64,000 bases of DNA from Brachymonas sp049977365 (GTDB taxonomy: Bacteria > Pseudomonadota > Gammaproteobacteria > Burkholderiales > Burkholderiaceae_C). Location of the stretch: the NCBI RefSeq assembly GCF_049977365.1, contig NZ_JBNGEN010000006.1, forward strand, positions 62,001 to 126,000. The letters are read 5' to 3'. Position numbers and translations under genes: made by a program. Under the pieces are notes generated by a model. The model did not search any database. It was given only the letters and a program-made list of their open reading frames with translations, and had not been told where the DNA came from. Positions 1 through 8,106 of this stretch are shown here, piece after piece; the stretch's first letter is position 1, and every line of letters starts with the position of its first letter.

Positions 1-2
1 AG

Positions 3-275
3 CTCGCGCGTGCCCAGGATCTGATGCACTACAGTCCCGAGGCACGGGTGGCCGAGCGCATTGTGGAGTCCCTGCGCATGCTGGGCCGCGATGCGCAGGC
101 CGATGCTGCCGAACGCCATCTGGCACAGGTGTACCCGCAGGAATATGCCCACTGGAAGAAGAAGATGGAGGGCGATGCAGCCGAAGAGGCATCGGGCGAC
201 GAAGGAGAGGCCCTGACCGATGACGCCAGCGCAGCGACACAGGAGTCTGGTGGCGCTTCCGGAGCGCAGGAGTAA
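3..275 (+). CDS. C-terminal fragment of an unidentified protein (possibly Wzy/PglL-type C-terminal domain)
   Basis: The reading frame is open from the left window edge to TAA at 273-275, so this is the 3' end of a longer gene. About 55 visible residues look like a helical repeat region (YSPEARVAERIVESLRMLGR, then QADAAERHLAQVYPQEYAHW). An acidic, Glu/Ala/Ser-rich low-complexity tail follows. The first part resembles the C-terminal segment after the membrane domain in Wzy/PglL-type polymerases and oligosaccharyltransferases, but that is a weak impression from a short piece. An ATG at 24 is in frame but is probably internal. A GC-rich dyad (277-282 with 296-301) follows the stop and lacks a T tract. 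The downstream neighbour is yajC. Confidence 0.45.
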   Translation, partial: LARAQDLMHYSPEARVAERIVESLRMLGRDAQADAAERHLAQVYPQEYAHWKKKMEGDAAEEASGDEGEALTDDASAATQESGGASGAQE

Positions 276-450
276 GACGGGCACCGGCTGCGGGAGCCCG
301 TGCCAGTGTGCGCAGGCGTTCCGCGCGCCTGTTTCCTTGCCTTCGCTCCCACCCCTTACAATAGATTTTCTGCATGCGGGAGATACCGGCGGCACGGCAC
401 GTGTCTGGCTCGGGCTTTCGCATCGTGATGTTCACTACAGGAGTATGTCC

Positions 451-789
451 GTGTTTCTGATTTCCGACGCGTATGCGCAGGCAGCCGCGCCTGCCGGAGC
501 CGCTGCTGGCCCGATGGGGTCGATCATGTCGTTCCTTCCTCTCGTTGCCATGTTTGCGGTGCTGTACTTCATCATGGTGCGCCCGCAGATCAAGCAGAAC
601 AAGGAACGCCGCTCCATGATCGATGCCCTGGCGCCCGGCGATGAAGTGGCTACCCAGGGCGGTCTGATGGGTCGCGTCACCAAGGTGCGCGACGACCAGG
701 TGGATCTGCTGCTGGCACAGAACGTCACGGTGCATGTGCAGAAGCATGCGGTCGTGCAGCTGCTGCCCAAGGGCACGCTGAGTCTGTGA
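451..789 (+). CDS. yajC: YajC, SecDF-associated translocase accessory subunit
   Basis: Small single-span inner-membrane protein that joins SecD and SecF in the accessory complex assisting preprotein export through SecYEG. The sequence has the typical short N-terminus ending near AYAQ, a hydrophobic span (about FLPLVAMFAVLYFIMV), then the family motif VRPQIKQNKERR and a soluble C-terminus with GDEVATQGG. I chose GTG 451 because AGGAG at 439-443 lies 7 nt before it, while the upstream in-frame ATG 445 is only 1 nt from that site. The GTG start gives MFLISDAYAQ, close to the usual YajC start. Starting at 445 would add two residues. A TACAAT at 357-362 is a possible -10 box. secD and secF follow on the same strand. 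Confidence 0.96.
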   Translation: MFLISDAYAQAAAPAGAAAGPMGSIMSFLPLVAMFAVLYFIMVRPQIKQNKERRSMIDALAPGDEVATQGGLMGRVTKVRDDQVDLLLAQNVTVHVQKHAVVQLLPKGTLSL

Positions 790-794
790 ATGGT

Positions 795-816
795 GCCGCC
801 CCGTTTCCGGGGCGGC
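795..816 (+). other. Stem-loop after yajC
   Basis: A perfect 8-bp stem (GCCGCCCC at 795-802, GGGGCGGC at 809-816, 6-nt loop) lies 5 nt after the yajC stop. No T tract follows, so this is not a classical terminator. It may be an RNA-stabilising or processing structure that sets yajC versus secD dosage. I recognise nothing else in the roughly 230 nt between it and secD. Confidence 0.45.
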
Positions 817-1044
817 AGTCACATGGAGATGCCCCGTGGCCTGGTTCTCCGTGTCCGGAGGTGCATTCGCCTGGAGGTGGATGCACTGCAGGGGGCGGGA
901 CCATCTTCACGGTATGGTGGCCGCGCAGCGGGTGCAGAACCCATGCGCGGCATTTGTGTTTGACGGACAGGCTCGACGGGGAGGCGCCTTCTGCGGAAGC
1001 GCTCTCCGGGTCGGCCACCGTCAGTTGTTGGAAAGACGCTTGCC

Positions 1045-2958
1045 ATGAACCGTTATCCGGTCTGGAAATACGCCATCATGCTGGTGGCGCTGCTGGTGGG
1101 GCTGATCTACACCCTGCCCAACTTCTTCGGCGAGGCGCCGGCGGTGCAGGTGTCGCCGGCCAAGTCGGTGGTCAAGGTGGATCCGTCCGTGCAGGACAAG
1201 GTGAAGGCGGCCCTGGCGGCTGCCCAGCTCAGTCCGGACATGACCACGGTCGAGGCCGATTCGATGCGGGTGCGCTTCACCTCCACCGATGCGCAGATCA
1301 AGGCGCGCGACGTGATCGAGAAGACGCTCAACACCGATCCCACCGATCCCTCCTACGTGGTGGCACTCAATCTGGTGTCCCGGTCGCCTGCCTGGCTGAC
1401 GGCGCTGCATGCAGCGCCGATGTATCTGGGGCTGGACCTGCGGGGGGGCGTGCACTTCATGCTCCAGGTGGACATGAAGACTGCAGTGTCCAAGCGGCTC
1501 GACACCATTGCCGGCGACGTGAAGGCGCTGCTGCGCGACAAGAGCCTGCGCTATGACGCCGTGGCCCGTGCGGGAGACACCGTGCAGGTGAACTTCGCCG
1601 ATGCCACTGCGGCCGAAAGTGCCAGGAACGCCATCGAAGACGCGATGCCCGACATGCAGGTGACGCAGGGGACGGCTCCGACCGGACAGGTGCAGCTCGT
1701 GGTGGGCTACAAGCCGCCGGCACTCGTCAAGTTCGAGGAGCAGGCTCTCAAGCAGAACATCATGACCCTGCACAACCGGATCAACGAGCTGGGCGTGGCC
1801 GAGCCGGTGATCCAGCAGCAGGGGCTCGACCGTGTGGTCGTGCAGCTGCCGGGCGTGCAGGACACGGCCAAGGCCAAGGAAATCCTCGGACGCACCGCGA
1901 CCCTTGAGGTGCGCATGGTCGACGAAAGCACCGAAGGCCATGCTGCAGAAGCCGGCAGCGGACCGGTGCCCTTCGGCAGCGAGAAGTTCAATGACCGCAG
2001 CGGCCACCCGGTGATCGTCAAGAGCCAGGTGCTGCTGACGGGTGAGAACCTGACCGACGCGCAGCCCGGCTTCGACAGCCAGACGCAGGAACCCACCGTC
2101 AATCTCACGCTCGACAGCAAGGGATCGACCATCTTCCGCAACGTCACGCGCGACAACGTGGGCAAGCGCATGGCCATTCTGCTGTTCGAAAAGGGCAAGG
2201 GCGAAGTGGTGACTGCTCCCGTGATCCGTACCGAGATCGGCGGCGGACGCGTGCAGATCAGCGGGCGCATGAGCACGCAGGAAGCAGCCGATACCTCGCT
2301 GCTGCTGCGCGCCGGTTCGCTGGCCGCTCCCATGGACATCGTCGAGGAACGGACCATCGGCCCGAGCCTTGGGGCTGACAACATCAGCAAGGGTTTCCAT
2401 AGCGTGGCCTGGGGCTTCCTGGCCGTGGTGGTGTTCATGATCCTGTACTACCACCTGTTCGGGCTGTTCTCGGCGCTGTCGCTGGCCATGAACCTGCTGC
2501 TGCTTGTGGCCATTCTGTCGATGCTGCAGGCCACGCTCACGCTGCCCGGCATGGCGGCCATGGCGCTGGCGCTGGGCATGGCCATCGACTCGAACGTGCT
2601 CATCAATGAGCGCATCCGCGAGGAGCTGCGCAACGGCGTGTCGCCGCAGGGGGCCATCCAGGCCGGCTACCAGCATGCCTGGGCGACGATTCTGGACTCG
2701 AACGTCACTTCGCTCATCGCGGGTCTGGCCCTGCTGACCTGGGGCACGGGGCCGGTGCGCGGCTTTGCCGTGGTGCACTGCCTGGGCATCGTGACGTCGA
2801 TGTTCTCCTCGGTGTTCTTCTCGCGCGGTCTCGTCAATCTCTGGTATGGACGCAAGCGCAAGCTCAAGAGCCTGTCGATCGGTACGGTGTGGAAGCCTGC
2901 GGCCTCGCATACCGATTCGCTGGCTGCCCTGGCCGACAAGCGCGTGGACAAGGAGTAA
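1045..2958 (+). CDS. secD: SecD, protein translocase subunit
   Basis: Inner-membrane SecD works with SecF and YajC, using the proton gradient to pull exported proteins out of the SecYEG channel. At 637 aa it is close to the usual size. It has an N-terminal span (KYAIMLVALLVGLIYTLPNF), the GLDLRGGVHFML motif that opens the large periplasmic P1 domain, and a C-terminal block of five membrane segments containing MAIDSNVLINERIREE, the SecD/SecF/RND family signature. The start ATG at 1045 follows a GGAAAG site. The gene ends with TAA inside the ribosome-binding region of secF, so the two are translated as a pair. Confidence 0.98.
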   Translation: MNRYPVWKYAIMLVALLVGLIYTLPNFFGEAPAVQVSPAKSVVKVDPSVQDKVKAALAAAQLSPDMTTVEADSMRVRFTSTDAQIKARDVIEKTLNTDPTDPSYVVALNLVSRSPAWLTALHAAPMYLGLDLRGGVHFMLQVDMKTAVSKRLDTIAGDVKALLRDKSLRYDAVARAGDTVQVNFADATAAESARNAIEDAMPDMQVTQGTAPTGQVQLVVGYKPPALVKFEEQALKQNIMTLHNRINELGVAEPVIQQQGLDRVVVQLPGVQDTAKAKEILGRTATLEVRMVDESTEGHAAEAGSGPVPFGSEKFNDRSGHPVIVKSQVLLTGENLTDAQPGFDSQTQEPTVNLTLDSKGSTIFRNVTRDNVGKRMAILLFEKGKGEVVTAPVIRTEIGGGRVQISGRMSTQEAADTSLLLRAGSLAAPMDIVEERTIGPSLGADNISKGFHSVAWGFLAVVVFMILYYHLFGLFSALSLAMNLLLLVAILSMLQATLTLPGMAAMALALGMAIDSNVLINERIREELRNGVSPQGAIQAGYQHAWATILDSNVTSLIAGLALLTWGTGPVRGFAVVHCLGIVTSMFSSVFFSRGLVNLWYGRKRKLKSLSIGTVWKPAASHTDSLAALADKRVDKE

Positions 2959-2963
2959 GCGCC

Positions 2964-3920
2964 ATGGAATTCTTCCGCATTCACAAAGACATCCCCTTCA
3001 TGCGCCATGCGCTGGTGTTCAACCTCGTCTCGGCGGTCACCTTCGCGCTGGCGGTGTTCTTCCTGGTCACCAAGGGACTGCACCTGTCGGTGGAATTCAC
3101 CGGCGGGACGGTGGTCGAGGTGGCCTACAGCCAGCCCGCGCAGATCGACAAGGTGCGCGGAGCCGTGGAAAAGCTCGGCTACAAGGACGTGCTGGTGCAG
3201 AACTTCGGCTCGTCGCGTGACGTGATGATCCGCCTGCCGCTGCAGAAGGGCGTGAGCTCCTCGCAGCAGAGTGGCAACCTCATGGCAGCCCTCAAGGCGC
3301 AGTCGCCCGACGTGGCCCTGCGGCGTGTGGAGTTCGTGGGGCCGCAGGTGGGCGAGGAGCTCATGGGCAATGGCCTCAAGGCGCTTGGCTTCGTGGTGCT
3401 CGGCATCATCATCTATCTGGCCGTGCGATTCGAGTGGAAGTACGCCGTGTCGGCCATCATCGCCAACCTGCACGACGTGGTGATCATCCTGGGCTTCTTC
3501 GCCTTCTTCCAGTGGGAGTTCTCGCTGGCGGTGCTGGCGGCGGTGCTGGCCGTGCTCGGCTATTCGGTCAACGAGTCGGTGGTGATTTTCGACCGGATCC
3601 GCGAGGCCTTCCGACGCTATCGCAAGATGAACACGGTGCAGGTCATCAACCATGCCATCACCAGCACGATCAGCCGGACCATCATCACCCACGGGTCCAC
3701 GCAGATCATGGTGCTGTCCATGCTGGTGTTCGGGGGCGAGACGCTGCACTACTTTGCCATGGCCCTGACCATCGGCATTCTGTTCGGCATCTATTCGTCG
3801 GTGTTCGTGGCGGCGGCCATCGCCATGTGGCTCGGCATCCGGCGCGAGGATCTGGTCAAGGGCAATTCCCGCAAGGATGGCGGAGCCTCCAGTGACCCGA
3901 ACGCCGGCGCGGTGGTCTGA
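2964..3920 (+). CDS. secF: SecF, protein translocase subunit
   Basis: Partner of SecD in the proton-driven export motor. The protein is 318 aa with six predicted membrane spans. It carries the family motif VEFTGGTVVEV after the first span and a C-terminal membrane block with GYSVNESVVIFDRIREAFR. ATG 2964 lies 5 nt after the secD stop. Its Shine-Dalgarno AAGGAG (2950-2955) lies in the last codons of secD, so secD translation probably feeds secF. A hairpin with a T tract follows the gene, closing the yajC-secD-secF unit. Confidence 0.98.
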   Translation: MEFFRIHKDIPFMRHALVFNLVSAVTFALAVFFLVTKGLHLSVEFTGGTVVEVAYSQPAQIDKVRGAVEKLGYKDVLVQNFGSSRDVMIRLPLQKGVSSSQQSGNLMAALKAQSPDVALRRVEFVGPQVGEELMGNGLKALGFVVLGIIIYLAVRFEWKYAVSAIIANLHDVVIILGFFAFFQWEFSLAVLAAVLAVLGYSVNESVVIFDRIREAFRRYRKMNTVQVINHAITSTISRTIITHGSTQIMVLSMLVFGGETLHYFAMALTIGILFGIYSSVFVAAAIAMWLGIRREDLVKGNSRKDGGASSDPNAGAVV

Positions 3921-3985
3921 CGGAGCCTGCTGCAGAGAGGGGCTGCCCGGCGCCTTGTCGGGCGCTGTCTCTGCCTGAGGGGTCC

Positions 3986-4022
3986 CGCCGCCCGGGGAGG
4001 CGGCAGGGGCTCCTGTCTTTTT
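3986..4022 (+). terminator. Probable Rho-independent terminator of the secDF operon
   Basis: A GC-rich stem (GCCGCC at 3987-3992 with GGCGGC at 3999-4004, plus weaker outer pairing) is followed by TCCTGTCTTTTTG, with five T at 4018-4022. A second dyad (GCAGAGA/TCTCTGC) lies just upstream. The spacing between stem and T tract is a little long. Confidence 0.5.
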
Positions 4023-4047
4023 GTCCTGCATCCCCGAAGGCATCATC

Positions 4048-4809
4048 ATGGATTGGCTGCTGGTCGTGACTGCTTCGCTGTTTGCGGGCTTCGTCGATGC
4101 GATTGTGGGGGGTGGGGGACTGATTCTGGTGCCGGCGCTGTTTGCCACCTTTCATCAGATGGCGCCGGCCACCCTGCTCGGGACCAACAAGTCGGCCTCG
4201 GTGTGGGGCACGGGTTTCGCGGCCTGGCAGTTCCACCGCCGGGTGCAGATGCGCCGTGCCGCCATGCTGCCGGCCGTGGCGGGAGGATTTTTGGGATCGC
4301 TGGTCGGGGCGTGGCTGGTGACGCAGATCGATCCCGGCTATCTGCGTCGGGCCCTGCCGTTCGTGCTCACGGCCATTCTGATCTACACGGTATTGCGCAA
4401 GGATCTGGGACAGCACCATGCACCCCGATGGCAGGGGAGGCAGGAAACCGCCATCCTGACCGGGATCGGGGTGGTCATCGGCACCTATGACGGCTTCTTC
4501 GGGCCCGGCACCGGCAGTTTCCTGGTGTTTCTGCTCGTGCGGGTGCTGGGATACGACTTCCTGCATGCCTCGCTGGGAGCCAAGCTCATCAACGTCGCCA
4601 CCAATCTGGCTGCCATTGTGCTGTTCGCAAGCCAGGGCCATGTGTGGTGGCAGCTGGGGGCGGCCATGGCCGTGGCCAATGTGATGGGCAGCGTGCTGGG
4701 AGCCCGCATGGCCCTGCGGCACGGGGCAGGCTTTGTGCGGGTGATGTTCATTCTGGTGGTGGCGGCGCTGATTGCCAAGACCGGTTATGACGCCTTCCTG
4801 CGCGTCTGA
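4048..4809 (+). CDS. TSUP-family (TauE/SafE) membrane permease
   Basis: Predicted inner-membrane permease of the TauE/SafE (DUF81) family, whose members move sulfur-containing anions or organic acids. The substrate here cannot be read from the sequence. The protein is 253 aa with about seven hydrophobic segments and the family's two sequence repeats, each with a Gly-rich turn: DAIVGGGGLILVPAL near residue 16 and GTYDGFFGPGTGSFL in the middle. TNKSASVWGT is also typical. ATG 4048 is preceded by GAAGG at 7 nt. The gene is monocistronic, with a terminator-like hairpin on each side, and converges on the DUF4124 gene. Confidence 0.88.
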   Translation: MDWLLVVTASLFAGFVDAIVGGGGLILVPALFATFHQMAPATLLGTNKSASVWGTGFAAWQFHRRVQMRRAAMLPAVAGGFLGSLVGAWLVTQIDPGYLRRALPFVLTAILIYTVLRKDLGQHHAPRWQGRQETAILTGIGVVIGTYDGFFGPGTGSFLVFLLVRVLGYDFLHASLGAKLINVATNLAAIVLFASQGHVWWQLGAAMAVANVMGSVLGARMALRHGAGFVRVMFILVVAALIAKTGYDAFLRV

Positions 4810-4829
4810 AGAAGGTTCCTGCAGGTGCT

Positions 4830-4848
4830 GCGCATCGGGCGGATGCGC
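4830..4848. terminator. Hairpin between convergent genes
   Basis: Perfect 7-bp stem (GCGCATC 4830-4836, GATGCGC 4842-4848, 5-nt loop) in the 62-nt gap between the convergent permease and DUF4124 genes. There is no T tract on either strand, so a termination role is inferred from position only. Confidence 0.35.
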
Positions 4849-4871
4849 TCACGCTCTGGCACTCCCGGGTG

Positions 4872-5567
4872 TCAGAGCCGCCCGGCGAGTTTCCAGTAGG
4901 GGATGAGGCGGGCGTGCTCCTCGTCGAACCGCCGGTTGGTGTTTGCCAGGGCCTGCTGCTGCTGGGCCATGTAGCGCAGGACCATCTGCTGGCTGTCGGT
5001 GTTGGCCTGGATGCGGGCCCGCAGCGAGGCGGGGGCCCGGTCCGGCTGACGGCGATAGAACGCCATTTCCTGGTCCAGCTGAACCCGTTCCTGCCGCATG
5101 CCGTTGAGGCGTCGCTGGGCATCGGCAATGAGCGTGGCGATTTCGTCTCCGGCCCGCTTGCGGGCGGCCAGGTGGCTGGCCGGAGTGGGGTAGCGCTGCA
5201 GGAGCGCCGTGCGTTCGCGGGTCTGCAGGGCCTCGTGCTCGCGGGCCGCCTGTTCCGCGCGCTGGCGCTGGGCCAGCGCGGCGCGTTCCTCGCCGGTATA
5301 GCTCGGGGGAATGATGCGGCGCAGGGTCCCGTTGCTGCCGAGCTGCCGCTGCTCGCGGTCGATGCAGGCCGCGATGGGGCGATCCGAGGTGATGCGCTTG
5401 CCGTAGCGGTCCGTGCAGGTGTAGATGCCGCCCTTGCCTTCGGCCATGACCTGTCCTGCCACAGCCAGCAGGCCCGCCAGCAGCAGGGTGGTGCGCAGTC
5501 TTCGGGCTGGAAGCTGCTGTGCGCAGCTTCTCTGAAGGGGGGATCGATCCTCGCGGTTCATGTACAT
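4872..5567 (-). CDS. DUF4124 domain-containing secreted protein
   Basis: Predicted exported protein of 231 aa with unknown role. It has a basic N-terminus, then a signal peptide (TLLLAGLLAVAGQVMA). Right after it comes a DUF4124-like segment (GGIYTCTDRYGKRITSDRP) that carries the first of its two cysteines, with the second at IAACIDRE. The rest is Gln/Arg/Ala-rich and predicted helical, probably a coiled coil (about residues 90-215). Two ATGs three codons apart (5567, 5561) could each be the start, and no clear Shine-Dalgarno decides between them. It lies 166 nt downstream of pyrE on the same strand. Confidence 0.72.
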   Translation of the reverse strand: MYMNREDRSPLQRSCAQQLPARRLRTTLLLAGLLAVAGQVMAEGKGGIYTCTDRYGKRITSDRPIAACIDREQRQLGSNGTLRRIIPPSYTGEERAALAQRQRAEQAAREHEALQTRERTALLQRYPTPASHLAARKRAGDEIATLIADAQRRLNGMRQERVQLDQEMAFYRRQPDRAPASLRARIQANTDSQQMVLRYMAQQQQALANTNRRFDEEHARLIPYWKLAGRL

Positions 5568-5622
5568 GGCGGGAGAAAAGGCAAGTTCCGGGCCATCGTG
5601 TCCAGCCGTTTCCGGTCTGCCT

Positions 5623-5678
5623 CAGGGAGCGGCCAGGACAGGAGAATGCAGGCTCGGCCCGCTCCCTGTTGAGGGAGC
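5623..5678 (-). promoter_or_regulatory. Mutually exclusive stem-loops between pyrE and the DUF4124 gene
   Basis: Read on the minus strand, three segments can pair in two ways. GCTCCC (5678-5673) pairs with GGGAGC (5666-5661) as a tight hairpin. Alternatively the same middle segment, extended to CAGGGAGCGG (5668-5659), pairs over 10 bp with CCGCTCCCTG (5632-5623). This is the geometry of an attenuator or of alternative 3' ends for pyrE mRNA. No T tract follows, so regulation is inferred from shape alone. Confidence 0.35.
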
Positions 5679-5733
5679 ATGCCACAAATCGTCACCATGT
5701 CGACAAAAATTGGCAGTCTGGCGCGTGCGGGGG

Positions 5734-6447
5734 TCAGCGGGCGGTGGTGTCTCCGGCAGTCTGGGACACGCCATAGCGTTCGCGGTAGGCGAGAACCTGC
5801 GCCTTGTGGCTGGCCAGTGCGTTGTCCTGCGCAGCGGCCGGGCTGGAGAGGTAGCCCAGCAGGTCATCGAGGGTGGCAATGGCACACACGTCCATGCCCA
5901 GCTGCTGCCGCACGTACTGCACGGCGCTGTAGGGCACGTCATGGCCGTCCTCTGTGGCCATTTCCTGGCGGTCGAGTGCGACGGCCACGGCCGACGGAGT
6001 GGCACCGGCCGCACGGATGAGGGCAATGGACTCGCGCACGGCGGTGCCGGCGGACATCACGTCGTCCACGATCAGCACGCGTCCCTGCAGCGGCGCGCCG
6101 ACCAGGCTGCCGCCTTCGCCATGGTCCTTGGCTTCCTTGCGGTTGTAGGCAAAGGGCAGGTTGTGGCCGAGGCGGGCGAGTTCGATCGCCACGGCAGCCA
6201 CCAGCGGAATGCCCTTGTAGGCGGGGCCGAAGAGCATGTCGAAGGAGGTGCCGCTCGCCAGAATGCGCTGCGCATAGAATTGAGCGAGCCGGCCGAGCAT
6301 GGCTCCGTCCTGGAACAGGCCGGCATTGAAGAAATAGGGCGACTGGCGGCCAGCCTTGGTGGTGAAGCTGCCGAAGCGCAGCACGCCGCAGTCGACGGCA
6401 AAAGCCACAAAATCCTGGGCGAGGGTGTCGGGGGAGGTGGTGCTCAT
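5734..6447 (-). CDS. pyrE: Orotate phosphoribosyltransferase
   Basis: Transfers the ribose-5-phosphate of PRPP to orotate, giving OMP in de novo pyrimidine synthesis. The protein is 237 aa, with the PRPP-binding loop VLIVDDVMSAGTA at about residues 124-136 and the orotate-site stretch GRQSPYFFNAG near residue 33. KEAKDHGEGG forms the mobile loop. The start ATG (6447 reading leftward) lies only 24 nt from the start of the divergent xth gene, so the two promoters must overlap. I see no strong Shine-Dalgarno for pyrE. pyrF, the next enzyme of the pathway, is also in this window at 47.5 kb. Confidence 0.96.
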   Translation of the reverse strand: MSTTSPDTLAQDFVAFAVDCGVLRFGSFTTKAGRQSPYFFNAGLFQDGAMLGRLAQFYAQRILASGTSFDMLFGPAYKGIPLVAAVAIELARLGHNLPFAYNRKEAKDHGEGGSLVGAPLQGRVLIVDDVMSAGTAVRESIALIRAAGATPSAVAVALDRQEMATEDGHDVPYSAVQYVRQQLGMDVCAIATLDDLLGYLSSPAAAQDNALASHKAQVLAYRERYGVSQTAGDTTAR

Positions 6448-6471
6448 GGAAAACGTAAGGGAGAAACAGCA

Positions 6472-7263
6472 GTGTTCCGGTTGACCAGCCTCAATCTCAA
6501 CGGCATCCGCTCGGCCACGGCCAAGGGGCTGGAGCCATGGCTGGCCGCGCATGCCCCTGATTGTATGTGCGTGCAGGAAATCAAGGCGCAGCAGGCCGAC
6601 GTGGTGAACCGCTTCGAGGAGCTGGCAGGGCTGCGGGGCTATTTCCACTTTGCCGAGAAGAAGGGCTATTCCGGCGTGGGTGTCTACACGCGGCATGCCC
6701 CGAGCGATGTGCGGGTGGGCTTCGGATCGGCCGAGTTCGACCGCGAGGGGCGTTATCTGGAGCTGCGCTTCGATACGCCCGCGCGCAGGTTCTCGGTCAT
6801 CAGCTGCTATTTTCCGAGCGGGTCCTCCGGAGAGGAGCGCCAGCAGGCCAAGTACCGGTTTCTCGGCGAGATGGCTCCGTGGCTGCAGGAGCTGCGGCAG
6901 GAGCGCGAATACATTCTGTGCGGGGACGTGAACATTGCCCATCAGGAGATCGATCTCCGCAACTGGAAGGGCAACCGCAAGAACAGTGGCTTTCTGCCCG
7001 AGGAGCGCGACTGGATGACGCAGCTGCTGACCGCAGGAGGGCTGGTCGACGTATACCGCCTCCTGCAGCCCGATGCCACCGATGCCTGCTATACCTGGTG
7101 GAGCAACAGGGGTCAGGCCTATGCCAAGAACGTGGGATGGCGCATCGACTACCATCTCGCCACGCCGGTCATGGCCCGGCATGCGCGAACCGAATCCGTC
7201 TACAAGGGCGAGAAGTTCTCCGACCATGCCCCGCTGACCGTCGATTACGACTTTGCTCTCTGA
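6472..7263 (+). CDS. xth: Exodeoxyribonuclease III (AP endonuclease)
   Basis: EEP-superfamily nuclease that cleaves DNA at abasic sites and trims 3' ends in base excision repair. The protein is 263 aa, full length. Visible active-site elements are NLNG near residue 10, VQEIK with metal-binding Glu36, GDVNIAH in the middle, and SDHAPLTVDY at the C-terminus with the catalytic Asp-His. The start is GTG 6472, preceded by AAGGGAG at 8 nt. It is divergent from pyrE with a 24-nt gap. The next gene starts 13 nt after its stop, suggesting co-transcription. Confidence 0.96.
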   Translation: MFRLTSLNLNGIRSATAKGLEPWLAAHAPDCMCVQEIKAQQADVVNRFEELAGLRGYFHFAEKKGYSGVGVYTRHAPSDVRVGFGSAEFDREGRYLELRFDTPARRFSVISCYFPSGSSGEERQQAKYRFLGEMAPWLQELRQEREYILCGDVNIAHQEIDLRNWKGNRKNSGFLPEERDWMTQLLTAGGLVDVYRLLQPDATDACYTWWSNRGQAYAKNVGWRIDYHLATPVMARHARTESVYKGEKFSDHAPLTVDYDFAL

Positions 7264-7276
7264 AAGGCTGCCCCGC

Positions 7277-7915
7277 ATGCTGCGCTACCACACGATTCCC
7301 GTCACGCCGTTCCAGCAGAACTGTTCCATCGTCTGGTGCGATGCCACCATGGAGGGAGCGGTGATCGATCCGGGGGGCGAGACCACGCGCCTGCAGGAGT
7401 ATGCGCATGCCCACGGCATCACCCTGCGGCAGATTCTGGTCACGCATGGCCATGTGGACCACTGTGCCGGGGCAGCCACGCTGGCCGAGGCGCTACAGAT
7501 TCCCATCGTGGGCCCGCACGAGGCCGATCTGTACTGGATCGAGGCGCTGCCTGCCACGGCGGCCCGCTACGGTTTTCCACCGGCCCGGAGTTTTGTGCCG
7601 GACCGCTGGCTGCAGGATCAGGACACCGTGCAGGTGGGACAGGTGGTGCTGCAGGTGCGTCATTGCCCGGGACACACCCCTGGGCATGTCGTGTTCCATG
7701 CGGCCGAGGCGCAGCGTGCGTTCGTGGGTGATGTGCTGTTTGCGGGATCGATCGGCCGTACCGATTTTCCCGGTGGCGACCATGACCAGCTCATCGACAG
7801 CATCGTCCAGCGCCTGTGGCCCATGGGGGACGACACGGTGTTCATTCCCGGTCACGGGCCGGAAAGCACCTTTGGCCGCGAACGCCGCACCAACCCCTAC
7901 GTGCGCGGGACCTGA
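7277..7915 (+). CDS. Metallo-beta-lactamase-fold hydrolase (glyoxalase II-like, YcbL type)
   Basis: Zinc hydrolase of the glyoxalase II-like branch. Likely substrates are thioesters such as S-lactoylglutathione, but the exact one is not decided by sequence. It has the family motif THGHVDH (His57, His59, Asp61, His62), then HCPGHTPGH, FVGDVLF and IPGHGPES, which supply the remaining ligands. At 212 aa it lacks the C-terminal glutathione-binding domain of full glyoxalase II, which places it with YcbL/GloC-type proteins. ATG 7277 has GAAAGG upstream. It probably forms a two-gene operon with xth. Confidence 0.9.
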   Translation: MLRYHTIPVTPFQQNCSIVWCDATMEGAVIDPGGETTRLQEYAHAHGITLRQILVTHGHVDHCAGAATLAEALQIPIVGPHEADLYWIEALPATAARYGFPPARSFVPDRWLQDQDTVQVGQVVLQVRHCPGHTPGHVVFHAAEAQRAFVGDVLFAGSIGRTDFPGGDHDQLIDSIVQRLWPMGDDTVFIPGHGPESTFGRERRTNPYVRGT

Positions 7916-8032
7916 CAGCCGGCAGGGCGCAGCCGCGGCTGTATCCTGCGGTAATCCCCCTGCCGATGGGCGGGGGTGGGTCGATAATGCACCGATGCCC
8001 GGAGCTCCTGCAGCCGGGTGCCGGGATGCGAG

Positions 8033-8050
8033 CCTTTGCTGCAGCAAAGG
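8033..8050. promoter_or_regulatory. Perfect 18-bp palindrome upstream of ampG
   Basis: CCTTTGCTGCAGCAAAGG is fully self-complementary. It sits 56 nt before the ampG start and 117 nt after the upstream gene. It could be a protein-binding operator or a stem with a TGCA loop. A pyrimidine-rich stretch follows, but not a T tract. Confidence 0.4.
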
Positions 8051-8106
8051 TCCGCCTTCCCTGCCTTGTTCGGGCGGATCGGTATCCTGACTGACGATCG
8101 CCCCTG

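Noticed and set aside
1021..2910. A 629-codon open frame antisense to secD
   Set aside because: It is His/Arg-rich shadow translation. secD is certain.
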